This document shows positions 9,159 to 17,067 of a stretch of DNA of 64,000 nt, piece by piece. Under the pieces are notes generated by a model. That model worked only from the letters and a program-made list of their open reading frames with translations, did not search any database and was not told the DNA's origin. This stretch comes from Paenisporosarcina quisquiliarum (GTDB lineage: Bacteria; Bacillota; Bacilli; Bacillales_A; Planococcaceae), in the NCBI RefSeq assembly GCF_027563315.1, contig NZ_JAMKBJ010000014.1, forward strand, positions 1-64,000, written 5' to 3'. Within the stretch, counting starts at the first letter, position 1, and each line of letters starts with the position of its first letter. The position numbers and the translations under genes are program-made.

Positions 9159-9163
9159 ACTTA

Positions 9164-9826
9164 TTAAAGATCTTCACGGGTATAAAATTCTTCAATAGCA
9201 CGCAGCCAATTATCTCTCATTACTTGGGAGACGCTTGTAGCATCACGTTTTTTCAGCAATTCGATGATGGTCGCATGCTCCTGGATTGAGTTGGTCGTCA
9301 GGACAATTGAATTATGGAAGAACAAGCGACGTACATGCGCTTGGAGATTTGCTACCATTGCGGTTATGTATGGGTTATTAGCAGCATCCACAATAATCTG
9401 ATGAAATTCTTCATCAATTTTCAAGGCTGAAAAATAGTCTTTTGACTGGATTGCTTGTGAAAATCGCTCATTCGTATCTTCCATCATATTTATCGTTTCA
9501 TCATCTAAATTAGCGATTGCCAACTCTGCAGACAGGGCTTGCAGTGAGGCCAGTGGAGGAAGTAAATCCTTAATATCTTTCTTTTTTACAGTAGTGACCT
9601 GCGTTGCTTTCCCAGGGAACATTTCGACAAATCCTTGGACTTCAAGTAACTGTAACGACTCTCGGATAGGTGTGCGGCTGACGCCCAATGCTTGCGCCAA
9701 TTCCGTATCATTCAATTTTTCTTCAGGACGTAAAGTGCCGTCGATGATCCATTGCTGTAATTGATTGAAAGCATTCTCTTTCGCAGAGATTCGAATAGGT
9801 TTTGCGTGATTAATGGGTATCGGCAT
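9164..9826 (-). CDS. GntR-family transcriptional regulator (FCD/FadR subfamily)
   Basis: A 220-residue regulator. An N-terminal winged helix (about 10-75) contains LNDTELAQALGVSRTPIRES, the usual GntR recognition segment. An all-helical FCD-type ligand domain follows. The start is placed at the ATG at 9826 (MPIPINH). A longer reading to 9928 would place the shared operator-like motif inside the coding region and has no better ribosome site. The ligand is unknown. Adjacent brnQ and the shared motif suggest branched-chain amino acids or their breakdown products. Confidence 0.88.
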   Translation of the reverse strand: MPIPINHAKPIRISAKENAFNQLQQWIIDGTLRPEEKLNDTELAQALGVSRTPIRESLQLLEVQGFVEMFPGKATQVTTVKKKDIKDLLPPLASLQALSAELAIANLDDETINMMEDTNERFSQAIQSKDYFSALKIDEEFHQIIVDAANNPYITAMVANLQAHVRRLFFHNSIVLTTNSIQEHATIIELLKKRDATSVSQVMRDNWLRAIEEFYTREDL

Positions 9827-9903
9827 AACTTGAAACAACCTTTCGTATCCAGAAATAATATGTACAAAAATGTGGTTTTTTCCATTATACAACAAATACT
9901 CTG

Positions 9904-9918
9904 TATGTGATATATCGC
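9904..9918. promoter_or_regulatory. Operator-like motif upstream of the GntR gene
   Basis: TATGTGATATATCGC, 78 bases before the chosen start. The 19-base block it sits in matches the one at 7688-7706 upstream of brnQ at 16 of 19 positions, suggesting autoregulation. Confidence 0.5.
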
Positions 9919-10100
9919 CGTCTACCATTTATGTTTTGTAAAACTTTAAGTAATAAATAAAGGTGGATAACGCCAAACTGAAGAAGAAGTGAAGTCAGAT
10001 GGACATAATTACCACTGAGATTGGAATGATTATATTTGAATTCATGCCAGGCTTCTCGTACACTGACCTATTCATTAGAGACTAGAAAGCGGGTGGCGTA

Positions 10101-10583
10101 ATGTTTGGATTTAACGATATGTGGAAATTTTTCTTTTCTTTTTTCCTAGTAATGCCTCTTGTGACGATTCTACATCAGATGGGTCATATGTTTTTTGCAC
10201 GTCTTTTTGGTGGAGAAGTGAATATGCATATTGGCTCGGGGAAAGTCTTGACGAAAATTGGACATCTTCATATTCGACGATTGTACTTTTATGATGGTTG
10301 GTGTGAATACATTGCTCTAGCTAAAAAAGGGAGTAGATGGCAGCTGATTTTGGTCTATTTAGGTGGATCCATTTTTAATTTGACCAGTATTTTACTTTTG
10401 AATGGATTGATATTAATGCGGGAACTAGATCCGGGGATATTCCTATATCAATTCGTTTATTTTTCTTTCTATTTCATTTTCTTTTCCCTCTTTCCCATTT
10501 GGCATGGGGAGAACCCGAGTGACGGAATGGCTGTTTGGAATCTCATTCGCAAGAAACCGTTCAAAAATAACCCGACAATGTAA
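10101..10583 (+). CDS. M50 (site-2 protease)-like membrane protein lacking the catalytic glutamate
   Basis: A 160-residue membrane protein with hydrophobic segments near 8-30, 85-110 and 115-140. The first carries TILHQMGHMFFARLFGGE, which aligns with the HExxH zinc motif of M50 intramembrane proteases except that Glu is Gln (HQMGH). The second M50 motif is recognisable as FPIWHGENPSDG, with the Asp kept. Metal binding might survive but proteolysis should not, so it may be a pseudoprotease. The start ATG follows GGGTGG. It stands alone. Confidence 0.7.
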   Translation: MFGFNDMWKFFFSFFLVMPLVTILHQMGHMFFARLFGGEVNMHIGSGKVLTKIGHLHIRRLYFYDGWCEYIALAKKGSRWQLILVYLGGSIFNLTSILLLNGLILMRELDPGIFLYQFVYFSFYFIFFSLFPIWHGENPSDGMAVWNLIRKKPFKNNPTM

Positions 10584-10609
10584 CGTCATTTCGTCATGTG
10601 CATCCAAAC

Positions 10610-10634
10610 GTTTTTTACTTTCAATTATGGGTAT
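10610..10634 (+). promoter_or_regulatory. Candidate sigma-B promoter of the PfpI-family gene
   Basis: GTTTTT, 13 bases, GGGTAT. This matches the general-stress consensus GTTTAA-N12-14-GGGTAT with a perfect -10. It ends 68 bases before the start codon of a DJ-1/PfpI protein, a class often under sigma-B. Confidence 0.55.
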
Positions 10635-10702
10635 ATAAGAAAAGTGATGATTTTAGTATGGCTTATCTATGATAGAAATAATAAATGCCAGGAGGAATTT
10701 AA

Positions 10703-11362
10703 ATGACTAAGAAAATATTAATGGTATTAACAAGTGCTGACCAAATGGGTGACGATAAACCAACAGGAACATGGCTTTCCGAATTTGCAGATGCCTATTT
10801 GGAATTCAAAAAACAAGGTTATGATGTAACAATCAGTAGTATTAAGGGTGGCAAAGCGCCTGTAGATCCAGGCAGCATCGATGAGAATACTCCGCAAGAA
10901 ATTTTAGATGCAGAGAAATATTTAGCTGATACTGTATCAATTGAAGAAGTAGAAATGGGCGATTATGATGTTATTTTCCTTCCAGGTGGTCACGGAACAA
11001 TGTTTGACTTCCCAGAAAATAAAAAATTGCAATCGCTACTGCGAGAATTTACTGAAGCCGATAAGTACGTCGTTTCAGTATGCCATGGCCCTGCAGGATT
11101 AGTTGGACCAACCCTTTCAAATGGGGAGCCATTGGTTAAAGGGAAACGTGTAAGTGCATTTACAGATGCAGAAGAACGCGACACTACTTTTGATTCGCTA
11201 ATGCCATTTTTATTGGAAAGCAAGTTGCGTGAACTCGGAGCAACTGTAGAAACAGCACCAAATTGGTCGGAGAAATCTGTGGTTGATGGTAAATTAATTA
11301 CCGGGCAAAATCCTCAATCCACTCCATTGGTCGTTAAAGAGTTAATTAAACAATTAGGATAA
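10703..11362 (+). CDS. Type 1 glutamine amidotransferase-like protein (DJ-1/PfpI, Hsp31-like)
   Basis: A 219-residue member of the DJ-1/PfpI superfamily, nearest to the HchA/Hsp31 branch. The nucleophile elbow is VVSVCHGPAGLVG with the cysteine near residue 129. IFLPGGHGTMFDFPE supplies the conserved acidic/glycine loop. Related proteins act as stress chaperones, glyoxalase III or deglycases. The exact activity is not determinable here. AGGAGG precedes the ATG. A sigma-B-like promoter upstream fits a stress role. It is a single-gene unit. Confidence 0.88.
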   Translation: MTKKILMVLTSADQMGDDKPTGTWLSEFADAYLEFKKQGYDVTISSIKGGKAPVDPGSIDENTPQEILDAEKYLADTVSIEEVEMGDYDVIFLPGGHGTMFDFPENKKLQSLLREFTEADKYVVSVCHGPAGLVGPTLSNGEPLVKGKRVSAFTDAEERDTTFDSLMPFLLESKLRELGATVETAPNWSEKSVVDGKLITGQNPQSTPLVVKELIKQLG

Positions 11363-11367
11363 AAATT

Positions 11368-11446
11368 AGGACTGCACATAATAGTGTGCAGTCCTTTAAT
11401 TAAGTAATGGCTTTTTCACATAAACAGTGAAAAGGCTATTTTTTGT
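11368..11446 (+). terminator. Two successive terminators after the PfpI gene
   Basis: Hairpin one: AGGACTGCACA / TGTGCAGTCCT (11368-11378, 11385-11395). Hairpin two pairs TGGCTTTTTCAC with GTGAAAAGGCTA and is followed by TTTTTTG near 11440. Confidence 0.85.
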
Positions 11447-11528
11447 GAATTGAAAAATTAGTGAAACTCGTTTAATTCATGATAAGATGGTGCAATCATT
11501 CATTTGGACGGAATATAAAGGAGTTTTT

Positions 11529-12155
11529 ATGAAAAATCGTATTATTGTCGCTGTATTTTACTTAGTTGGCTTAACGTTTCTGTCTTTGGGCATTAGTTTA
11601 ATGATATTGGCTGATTTAGGTGCAGGTCCCTGGGATGCCATGTATGTTGGACTGAATAATCTATTTGGTCTAAGTGTCGGTACGTGGATCTTTATTGTGG
11701 GCATTTTACTCATTTTCATCAATGCACTGCTTTTAAGAGAACGAATAGATATTTCAGCTGTGATACCTGTAGTGACGGTTGGTTTTTTGATTGATTTTTG
11801 GTTATTATTTGTTTTTGCTAATTATCAGGCACCGGTTCTTCCAATTCGATTCGCGATGCTGGTTGGTGGGATTGCAGTAATTGCTGTGGGCATTGCTTGT
11901 TATCTGCAATCTACCATTGCACGGAATCCTATGGATACCTTGATGATGGCGATTCAAACATTGACTGGAAAAAGCATGGCTGTATCGAAAACGATGATGG
12001 AGCTTGGTGTACTGGTCATTGCTTTCATACTTGATGGACCTATTGGTTTGGGGACGATTTTTGTTGCTCTCGTAATCGGTCCCATGATTCAGTTCTTCTA
12101 TCGTCCGGTAACGAAATTACGTGAACGTTTATGTAAAGAGTCTATATTGCAATAG
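11529..12155 (+). CDS. YczE/YyaS/YitT-family membrane protein
   Basis: A 208-residue protein with five or six membrane segments. The family hallmark LADLGAGPWDAMYVGL is near residue 30, and NPMDTLMMAIQTLTGKSM near 136 mirrors it. B. subtilis YczE has the same size. It influences an antibiotic-synthesis pathway there, but the biochemical role of the family is unknown. The start is ATG at 11529 after AAAGGAG. A longer reading from 11487 has no ribosome site. Confidence 0.85.
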   Translation: MKNRIIVAVFYLVGLTFLSLGISLMILADLGAGPWDAMYVGLNNLFGLSVGTWIFIVGILLIFINALLLRERIDISAVIPVVTVGFLIDFWLLFVFANYQAPVLPIRFAMLVGGIAVIAVGIACYLQSTIARNPMDTLMMAIQTLTGKSMAVSKTMMELGVLVIAFILDGPIGLGTIFVALVIGPMIQFFYRPVTKLRERLCKESILQ

Positions 12156-12161
12156 ATATAC

Positions 12162-12200
12162 AAAAGAGCAGTGAATTCATTAAGAATTCACTGCTCTTTT
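12162..12200. terminator. Bidirectional terminator between the YczE-family gene and yumC
   Basis: 17-bp perfect stem starting AAAAGAGCAGTGAATTC, five-base loop, T run in both directions. Confidence 0.93.
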
Positions 12201-12225
12201 TCCTGTCCACAATTCGTCTTCTGAC

Positions 12226-13209
12226 TTAATGTGAAAATAAATCGGTTGAATGCTTCATGTGTTTCTTCGTTTCTGGGTCCACAAAGTGTTTCGCGGAATT
12301 AATGGCAATAGGTGCTTCACCAAATCCACAAACGATCAGTTTAACTTTGCCATCATACGTATTGCTATCTCCGACGGCATATACACCAGGCAGTGTCGTT
12401 TCCATTTTGGAATTGACTTTGATTGCGTGTTTATCCATCTCCATGCCCCAATTTTTCATGTTCCCGATATGTGATCGGAATCCATAGTTGACGATGACAT
12501 GATCGGCTTTTAACAACTCAATCGTACCATCTGAATTACGTACAGCCACATGGGTGAAATTATCACCTTCAGGCTCAAAGTGGTCCACTACAAATGGTGT
12601 CTTGATAACTACCGATGATTGTTGGAGCAATTCCAGGCTATGCTCATGTGCACGGAAAGAATCGCGTCGATGAACCAACGTTACTGAGTTTGCAATGGGT
12701 TCAAGCATAAGAGCCCAATCGACGGCTGAATCACCGCCACCAAATAAAACAACGTCTTTTCCTGCAAATTTGCCCATATCGTCCACAAAATAATGAAGTT
12801 GGGTTCCTTCGTATTTAGCTGCTTCTTCATGTTCCAGACGCTTCGGTTCAAAAGCGCCATTCCCAGTTGTGAAAATGACTGATTTTGTTAAGTGAGTCTC
12901 TTTTTCAGTTGTCAGTTGCCATGTGTCATCATCCAGTCTTGTCATATCTTCTACGGATTGATCTGTGACGATAGTGGGAGAGAAAATGGATAGTTGCTCA
13001 GATAAATTGGCTACTAAATCTTTTGCACGTACTTTAGGGAAACCGGCAATATCATATATGTATTTTTCGGGATAAAGTGCCGTTAATTGGCCGCCGACAT
13101 TAGGTAAACTTTCGATAATCTTGACTGACATCTGGCGCATGCCGCCGTAAAAAGCTGTGAATAATCCAGTAGGACCAGCGCCTACTATGGTAACGTCATA
13201 AACTTTCAT
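12226..13209 (-). CDS. yumC: Ferredoxin--NADP+ reductase, type 2
   Basis: A 327-residue flavoprotein of the thioredoxin-reductase-like ferredoxin/flavodoxin-NADP+ reductases. FAD-binding [17 protein letters not shown] is at the N terminus, and the NADP-binding glycine motif [14 protein letters not shown] is near residue 155. The redox-active CxxC of true thioredoxin reductases is missing, as expected for this class. It supplies reduced ferredoxin or flavodoxin. The start is the ATG at 13209, ten bases after AAGGGG. A TTG three codons earlier is too close to that site. Confidence 0.92.
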   Translation of the reverse strand: MKVYDVTIVGAGPTGLFTAFYGGMRQMSVKIIESLPNVGGQLTALYPEKYIYDIAGFPKVRAKDLVANLSEQLSIFSPTIVTDQSVEDMTRLDDDTWQLTTEKETHLTKSVIFTTGNGAFEPKRLEHEEAAKYEGTQLHYFVDDMGKFAGKDVVLFGGGDSAVDWALMLEPIANSVTLVHRRDSFRAHEHSLELLQQSSVVIKTPFVVDHFEPEGDNFTHVAVRNSDGTIELLKADHVIVNYGFRSHIGNMKNWGMEMDKHAIKVNSKMETTLPGVYAVGDSNTYDGKVKLIVCGFGEAPIAINSAKHFVDPETKKHMKHSTDLFSH

Positions 13210-13446
13210 GAAAATCAAGCCCCTTGTCCATAAAGTGTCTAAAGTGTTTACCAGTATTCTACCACTAACCTTGGAGATGTACGCAAAATCCCGTACATTT
13301 CAGTCGAAAGGATGAGATGTCTATAATTTCAAGATAGTGAGTCTTATTAGAGTTTCTCCAAAATAATCTTATGTTTTCCTTCTGGATTCGTATACGTAAT
13401 GACGTAAAACAAATTGGATAATTAATTTTTAAAAATAGTACTCTTA

Positions 13447-13959
13447 CTAAAGTAAAGATTTGTAGTAGTAGACCGTTGTGTCTAATTGCCCGTTTGCGGA
13501 CATAGCATAATTAGGAATTCGACCAGCTTCAATGTAGTTTAATGAATTATATAGAAGATTTGATGGGTCACCTTCTCTTGTATCTAAAATCATTAATGAA
13601 CGATTATTTTCTCTTGCTAAATCTTCTGCCTTACTCATAAGTAAGCGACCTATACCTTTACGTTGAAATCTTGGATGTGTCATTAATTTTGCAATTTCAC
13701 TTCTATGACTAGCGTTAGGCTTATTTGCTAATTGTAATTGAACGCTACCAACAATTTTATCCTCTATCTTGGCTACTAATAATAAGTTAGAAGGTTCTAT
13801 TATTGATTCCACATAAGCTCTCGCTTCCACTTCTTTAAAAGGGGGTAAAAAACCAATAGAAGCACCTTCATTTACTACTTCTATCAGTAATTCTGATAAC
13901 TGTTCTATCTCATCTCCACTAAGCGCATCAATTATTTCAATCCTGATTTCCTCACTCAT
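13447..13959 (-). CDS. GNAT-family N-acetyltransferase
   Basis: A 170-residue GNAT acetyltransferase. The acetyl-CoA-binding motif A is MTHPRFQRKGIGRLLMSKAE near residue 100, followed by ILDTREGDPS and an SLNYIEAGRIP end typical of the family. The substrate is unknown. The start is the ATG at 13959, eight bases after GAGG. A GTG three codons upstream overlaps the ribosome site. Single gene, no clear terminator. Confidence 0.85.
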   Translation of the reverse strand: MSEEIRIEIIDALSGDEIEQLSELLIEVVNEGASIGFLPPFKEVEARAYVESIIEPSNLLLVAKIEDKIVGSVQLQLANKPNASHRSEIAKLMTHPRFQRKGIGRLLMSKAEDLARENNRSLMILDTREGDPSNLLYNSLNYIEAGRIPNYAMSANGQLDTTVYYYKSLL

Positions 13960-14172
13960 TTTTTTCACCTCAATATCAAATATGCTTGCACTTACTTTTA
14001 AAATAAAAGATAAAACTACTAATTTACAATTCGAGATGCTCCTTTTTATTCCCTTCCAACTTTCAGAATACGGCCCGTTTGCTGAAAAAAATTATTTCCC
14101 TACATTTGGTGGTATAAAAATGCTTTCATAAGACACGATATAGAGGGTTTAACTGCGTTTTAAAAGTCCTGT

Positions 14173-14197
14173 GTTTTTTCTTCGAACAAAAGGGAAT
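14173..14197 (+). promoter_or_regulatory. Candidate sigma-B promoter of the small hydrophilic protein gene
   Basis: GTTTTT, 13 bases, GGGAAT: the same -35 and spacing as the candidate at 10610. It ends 39 bases before the start codon. Confidence 0.5.
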
Positions 14198-14236
14198 AAT
14201 AAGCATAAGACGAAAATTCAGAAGGAGGCATTACAC

Positions 14237-14500
14237 ATGAATGAAAAAGAGAAGTTTCCTGAATTTGAACCGGAACCTATAGAACTTGAAAAACGACAAA
14301 AGCAGCAAGAAGAAAACGAAAAAGAAATGGAGCAAAATCAAAAGTTGCACGATAACCGTGTTGCACAGGGTCAAAATAATCAACCGGATCAACAAAGTGA
14401 AAAAGACTTGAACAATCAATCCAATACCAATCAAAATGAACAAGACCTGAATGATTTGACGCATGATATTGCAAATAGACAAGGTCGCAACTTTAATTAG
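14237..14500 (+). CDS. Small hydrophilic Glu/Gln/Asn-rich protein, unknown function
   Basis: An 87-residue protein with no hydrophobic segment or cysteine, made mostly of Glu, Gln, Asn, Asp and Lys, so probably disordered. It has a strong ribosome site (AAGGAGG, eight bases before the ATG at 14237) and its own terminator, so it is very likely expressed. The composition recalls small hydrophilic general-stress or hydration-type proteins of Bacillales, and a sigma-B-like promoter precedes it. I do not recognise a named family. Confidence 0.7.
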   Translation: MNEKEKFPEFEPEPIELEKRQKQQEENEKEMEQNQKLHDNRVAQGQNNQPDQQSEKDLNNQSNTNQNEQDLNDLTHDIANRQGRNFN

Positions 14501-14507
14501 ATAAAGC

Positions 14508-14547
14508 AAATCCGCACACTCGAAAAAACGGGTTGTGCGGATTTTTT
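14508..14547 (+). terminator. Terminator after the hydrophilic protein gene
   Basis: AAATCCGCACA / TGTGCGGATTT stem with a TTTTTT tail. Confidence 0.9.
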
Positions 14548-14612
14548 AATTATTAATAAATTGGTCTGAGAAATGAAGAATCGAACCGTGTTGTATGTTG
14601 GAGCCAATAGGG

Positions 14613-14645
14613 AAAAAAGCAAGCGCCTGTAAGAGGCACTCACTT
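14613..14645 (-). terminator. Probable terminator of the EAL gene
   Basis: An eight-bp stem with G-U pairs (14621-14628 with 14634-14641), followed on the minus strand by GCTTTTTT. Confidence 0.55.
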
Positions 14646-14654
14646 TCTTTGAAT

Positions 14655-15659
14655 TTACCCAATATTGATAGTCATCTTTGGTGATTCAGCGGGTTTACCG
14701 AAAAGATAACCTTGTCCCAGGTCATACCCTAGACTTTTACACACTTGTGCTTCTTCGATTCGTTCGATTCCTTCTGCTAATGTCACAATTCCCAATGCCT
14801 GTGCACGTTTGTTGGCTTCTTTCAGGAAATCGATTTTATTTTGGTCTTGATCACAGAAACTGATATAGGATCGATCAATTTTTACATAATCAGGCTTTAG
14901 CATCTCCAACATATCCAAGGTAGAGAATCCAGATCCTACGTCGTCCAATGCCACTTTCATGCCTTCTTTTTTGTAGCGATCCAAAACGGTCTTCAAATGA
15001 ATTACGTCGACTATTTTTTCGGTTTCAACTACTTCAAATACTAAGTCTTGAGGATTCACTTGATATTTTTCAACAATTTTAAATGTATGTTGTAAGCAAA
15101 AATCTGGGTTGTAGATTGTAGATGGCAAGAAATTAATAAAGCTTTTTAATCCCGCGGGCACCTTTGCTTTGCGGGCTTTTACAGCTGTTTCACGGGCACG
15201 CTGATCCAATAATGAATGCAGTCCTGTTTTGGTAGCGACATCAAATAATTTCCCGGGTGATAAAGATACGTGAGAATTAGTGGTGCGAAGAAGCGATTCG
15301 TATCCATATACTTCATTAGTCTGAAGTGAAACGATTGGTTGCAGATAACTAACCAATTCACCGTGTTGAATTAAGTTGACCGTATCTTTTTCATGAAAAC
15401 GCAACTCGAAAGTCTTTAAATCAATTAGTCTTTCAGGTTTGTTTGTACGAGAAAGTCCCATTCTTAAATCGGCAACATGTTTAAGTCGATTTAGTTCATC
15501 TTCTATAGTGGAAAATGATGTATAAGGCATATAAGCAATATAGTCGTTCATCATGTGGTACGCGGCTGTCATATGTGGGTGAATATGGTTGGATTCAATA
15601 AATAAAAAACCTTCTTCATAAAAATCAAATGAAATTCCGCAGTGTACGCAATTAGTCAT
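14655..15659 (-). CDS. EAL-domain protein, probable cyclic-di-GMP phosphodiesterase
   Basis: A 334-residue cytoplasmic protein. The N-terminal 90 residues have a Cys-x-x-Cys start (NCVHCG) and His residues that might bind metal. An EAL domain occupies about 98-325. Its catalytic residues look present: Glu121 in ESL (for EAL), Asn176 in FINFLP, Glu209, the pair Asp239-Asp240 in ALDDVGSG, Lys260 in YVKID, Glu296 in LAEGIE and Gln316 near GYLFGKP. It should therefore hydrolyse c-di-GMP to pGpG. No membrane segment or GGDEF domain is present. The start is ATG after GAGGTG. Confidence 0.88.
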   Translation of the reverse strand: MTNCVHCGISFDFYEEGFLFIESNHIHPHMTAAYHMMNDYIAYMPYTSFSTIEDELNRLKHVADLRMGLSRTNKPERLIDLKTFELRFHEKDTVNLIQHGELVSYLQPIVSLQTNEVYGYESLLRTTNSHVSLSPGKLFDVATKTGLHSLLDQRARETAVKARKAKVPAGLKSFINFLPSTIYNPDFCLQHTFKIVEKYQVNPQDLVFEVVETEKIVDVIHLKTVLDRYKKEGMKVALDDVGSGFSTLDMLEMLKPDYVKIDRSYISFCDQDQNKIDFLKEANKRAQALGIVTLAEGIERIEEAQVCKSLGYDLGQGYLFGKPAESPKMTINIG

Positions 15660-15857
15660 TAAAGCACCTCGTATTTTATTATGTATGAAACTTAAGTATC
15701 ACAATAAATTTCGAATATCGCAATAATTTTGACGTTGTTTGTTTTAATTTTCTAAAAAAATAGCAAGGGTTTATTTAAACAAAAAACCCTCAAATCAAGT
15801 TAATTGACGGAGGGTCGTGTGAAATTTATAATTAAAGGACAAAGTTCATACTCAATC

Positions 15858-15976
15858 TTCCATTAAGGGGAGTAGCTATACAGCAAAGTCGTCAATACAG
15901 GATGTTTTCCTCGGCTTTGATGGCAACAGAAGTTGTTTGCGAGACCTTACCAATTATTTGGTGAGGTCTTTTATTT
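15858..15976 (+). ncRNA. yybP-ykoY manganese riboswitch with terminator
   Basis: The leader contains the conserved blocks of this class in order: AAGGGGAGTAGC at 15864-15875, GTCGTCAATACAG at 15888-15900, CCTCGGCTTTGATGGCAAC at 15909-15927, and GCGAGACCTTACC leading into a terminator. That hairpin (15942-15951 with 15960-15969, one G-U pair) has a T-rich tail, as in the B. subtilis ykoY leader. Mn2+ binding normally prevents the terminator. The gene downstream is a kinase-like protein rather than a metal exporter. Recognition is by memory of the consensus, not by a covariance search. Confidence 0.85.
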
Positions 15977-15977
15977 C

Positions 15978-16021
15978 TGAGAGGCGTTGTGACCAGTAGT
16001 TGGTTATAACGTCTCTTTTTA
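15978..16021 (+). terminator. Second terminator-like hairpin between the riboswitch and the kinase-like gene
   Basis: CGTTGTGACCA pairs with TGGTTATAACG (G-U pairs allowed), extended by GAGA/TCTC, then TTTTTA. It comes directly after the riboswitch terminator and before the ribosome site of the next gene. Confidence 0.6.
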
Positions 16022-16050
16022 TTGATTATACTAGAATAGGGGGTCTGAGC

Positions 16051-16677
16051 TTGGAAACTTATCAAGAACTTGCAAAATCAGTCGTCATTTCCGCAAAGAA
16101 AAATCGACTTCTTCGTTATGACGATGCGTTGAAGCTGGTAGGTACCGGAAGAAGTGCATTTGTCTTTCGAATTGAGGCTTCCAGTAAAGCCATCAAAGTC
16201 TTTTTTCCCGAATTCACATATATCGCAAAAGAAGAAGCGGATATTTATAAAGCATTACAGGATATCTCGTATTTCCCGACCATTTACGATGCGGGACCGA
16301 ACTATATTGTCATGGATTATATAGAAGGACGTACGCTTTTTGAATGCGTGAATCAAGGATTTCCTATCACGTCAGAGCATATCGATGAAATCGATCGCGC
16401 TTTATCAATGGCTTTAGAAAGAGGGCTTAATCCATCGGATATTCACTTAAGGAATATTTTTATTACAGCTACAAATGAAATCAAGCTGATTGATGTCGCT
16501 CGATTCAGGCAGACGAAAGATTGTACCCAGTGGAACGATTTAAAAGCGGTGTATTCCCATTATTATACGAAGCGGTATTTTCCGAAAAAAATTCCTGCAA
16601 CTGTTATGAACACCGTTGCATTCTTTTATAAAAAACAGCTGATTCCGCATCAGTTGTCAGCATCGAAGATGGATTAA
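16051..16677 (+). CDS. Small protein-kinase-like protein (YrzF-type)
   Basis: A 208-residue protein with a compact kinase fold. The glycine-rich loop is LVGTGRSAFVFRIE, the ATP lysine is in AIKVFF, and the hinge is YIVMDYIEGRTL. The catalytic loop is SDIHLRNIFI (Asp and Asn present) and the metal aspartate is in KLIDVARF. All five catalytic positions appear filled, so activity is plausible. It resembles short Bacillus kinases such as YrzF, at modest certainty. The start is TTG at 16051, seven bases after AGGGGG. An earlier TTG at 16000 lies inside the hairpin. It is the only gene downstream of the Mn2+ riboswitch. Confidence 0.75.
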   Translation: METYQELAKSVVISAKKNRLLRYDDALKLVGTGRSAFVFRIEASSKAIKVFFPEFTYIAKEEADIYKALQDISYFPTIYDAGPNYIVMDYIEGRTLFECVNQGFPITSEHIDEIDRALSMALERGLNPSDIHLRNIFITATNEIKLIDVARFRQTKDCTQWNDLKAVYSHYYTKRYFPKKIPATVMNTVAFFYKKQLIPHQLSASKMD

Positions 16678-16766
16678 CATTTCTCATCAATTTTATTAGC
16701 AAATTAGAAGGGCGACAGTTTTTCATGAATTTTCTCTTCAGAGGTGCAAAAACTTAAAATAAAACA

Positions 16767-16810
16767 CAAAAGGAATATCAATTAGCAATTAAATTGGTAT
16801 TCCTTTGTTT
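16767..16810 (+). terminator. Terminator after the kinase-like gene
   Basis: CAAAAGGAATA pairs with TATTCCTTTG around an inner CAATT/AATTG pairing, followed by T-rich sequence. Confidence 0.75.
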
Positions 16811-17067
16811 ATTGATATCAGCGTTATTGCGTTAAAATCTTTATTATTAGCTATTAAATTGGCAGCCTATTTGGTCACATTACGTAATGCAACTAAAATA
16901 TCTGTTACTTGCTATGCTAATTGCCGTGCCAATCTACATCTCATTTAATTCAATTTTATATTGCATCGGAAAAATGGGGATTGTTGCTATATTCAGCTAA
17001 CGAGGAAGGTTAGCTGAAGAATGATAATTTAAATCAAGGTAGAATAAAGTGAATTAGGAGGTAATGT
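16811..17067 (+). other. Intergenic region with a 10-bp hairpin (16992-17018)
   Basis: No gene is seen. The only clear structure is the perfect stem TTCAGCTAAC / GTTAGCTGAA with loop GAGGAAG, 50 bases before the next start codon. It lacks a T tail, so it may be a 5' leader structure rather than a terminator. Confidence 0.5.

Noticed and set aside
15786-15815. Terminator upstream of the riboswitch
   Set aside because: ACCCTC/GAGGGT is only six pairs with a long loop, and a minus-strand terminator there would have no gene to end.
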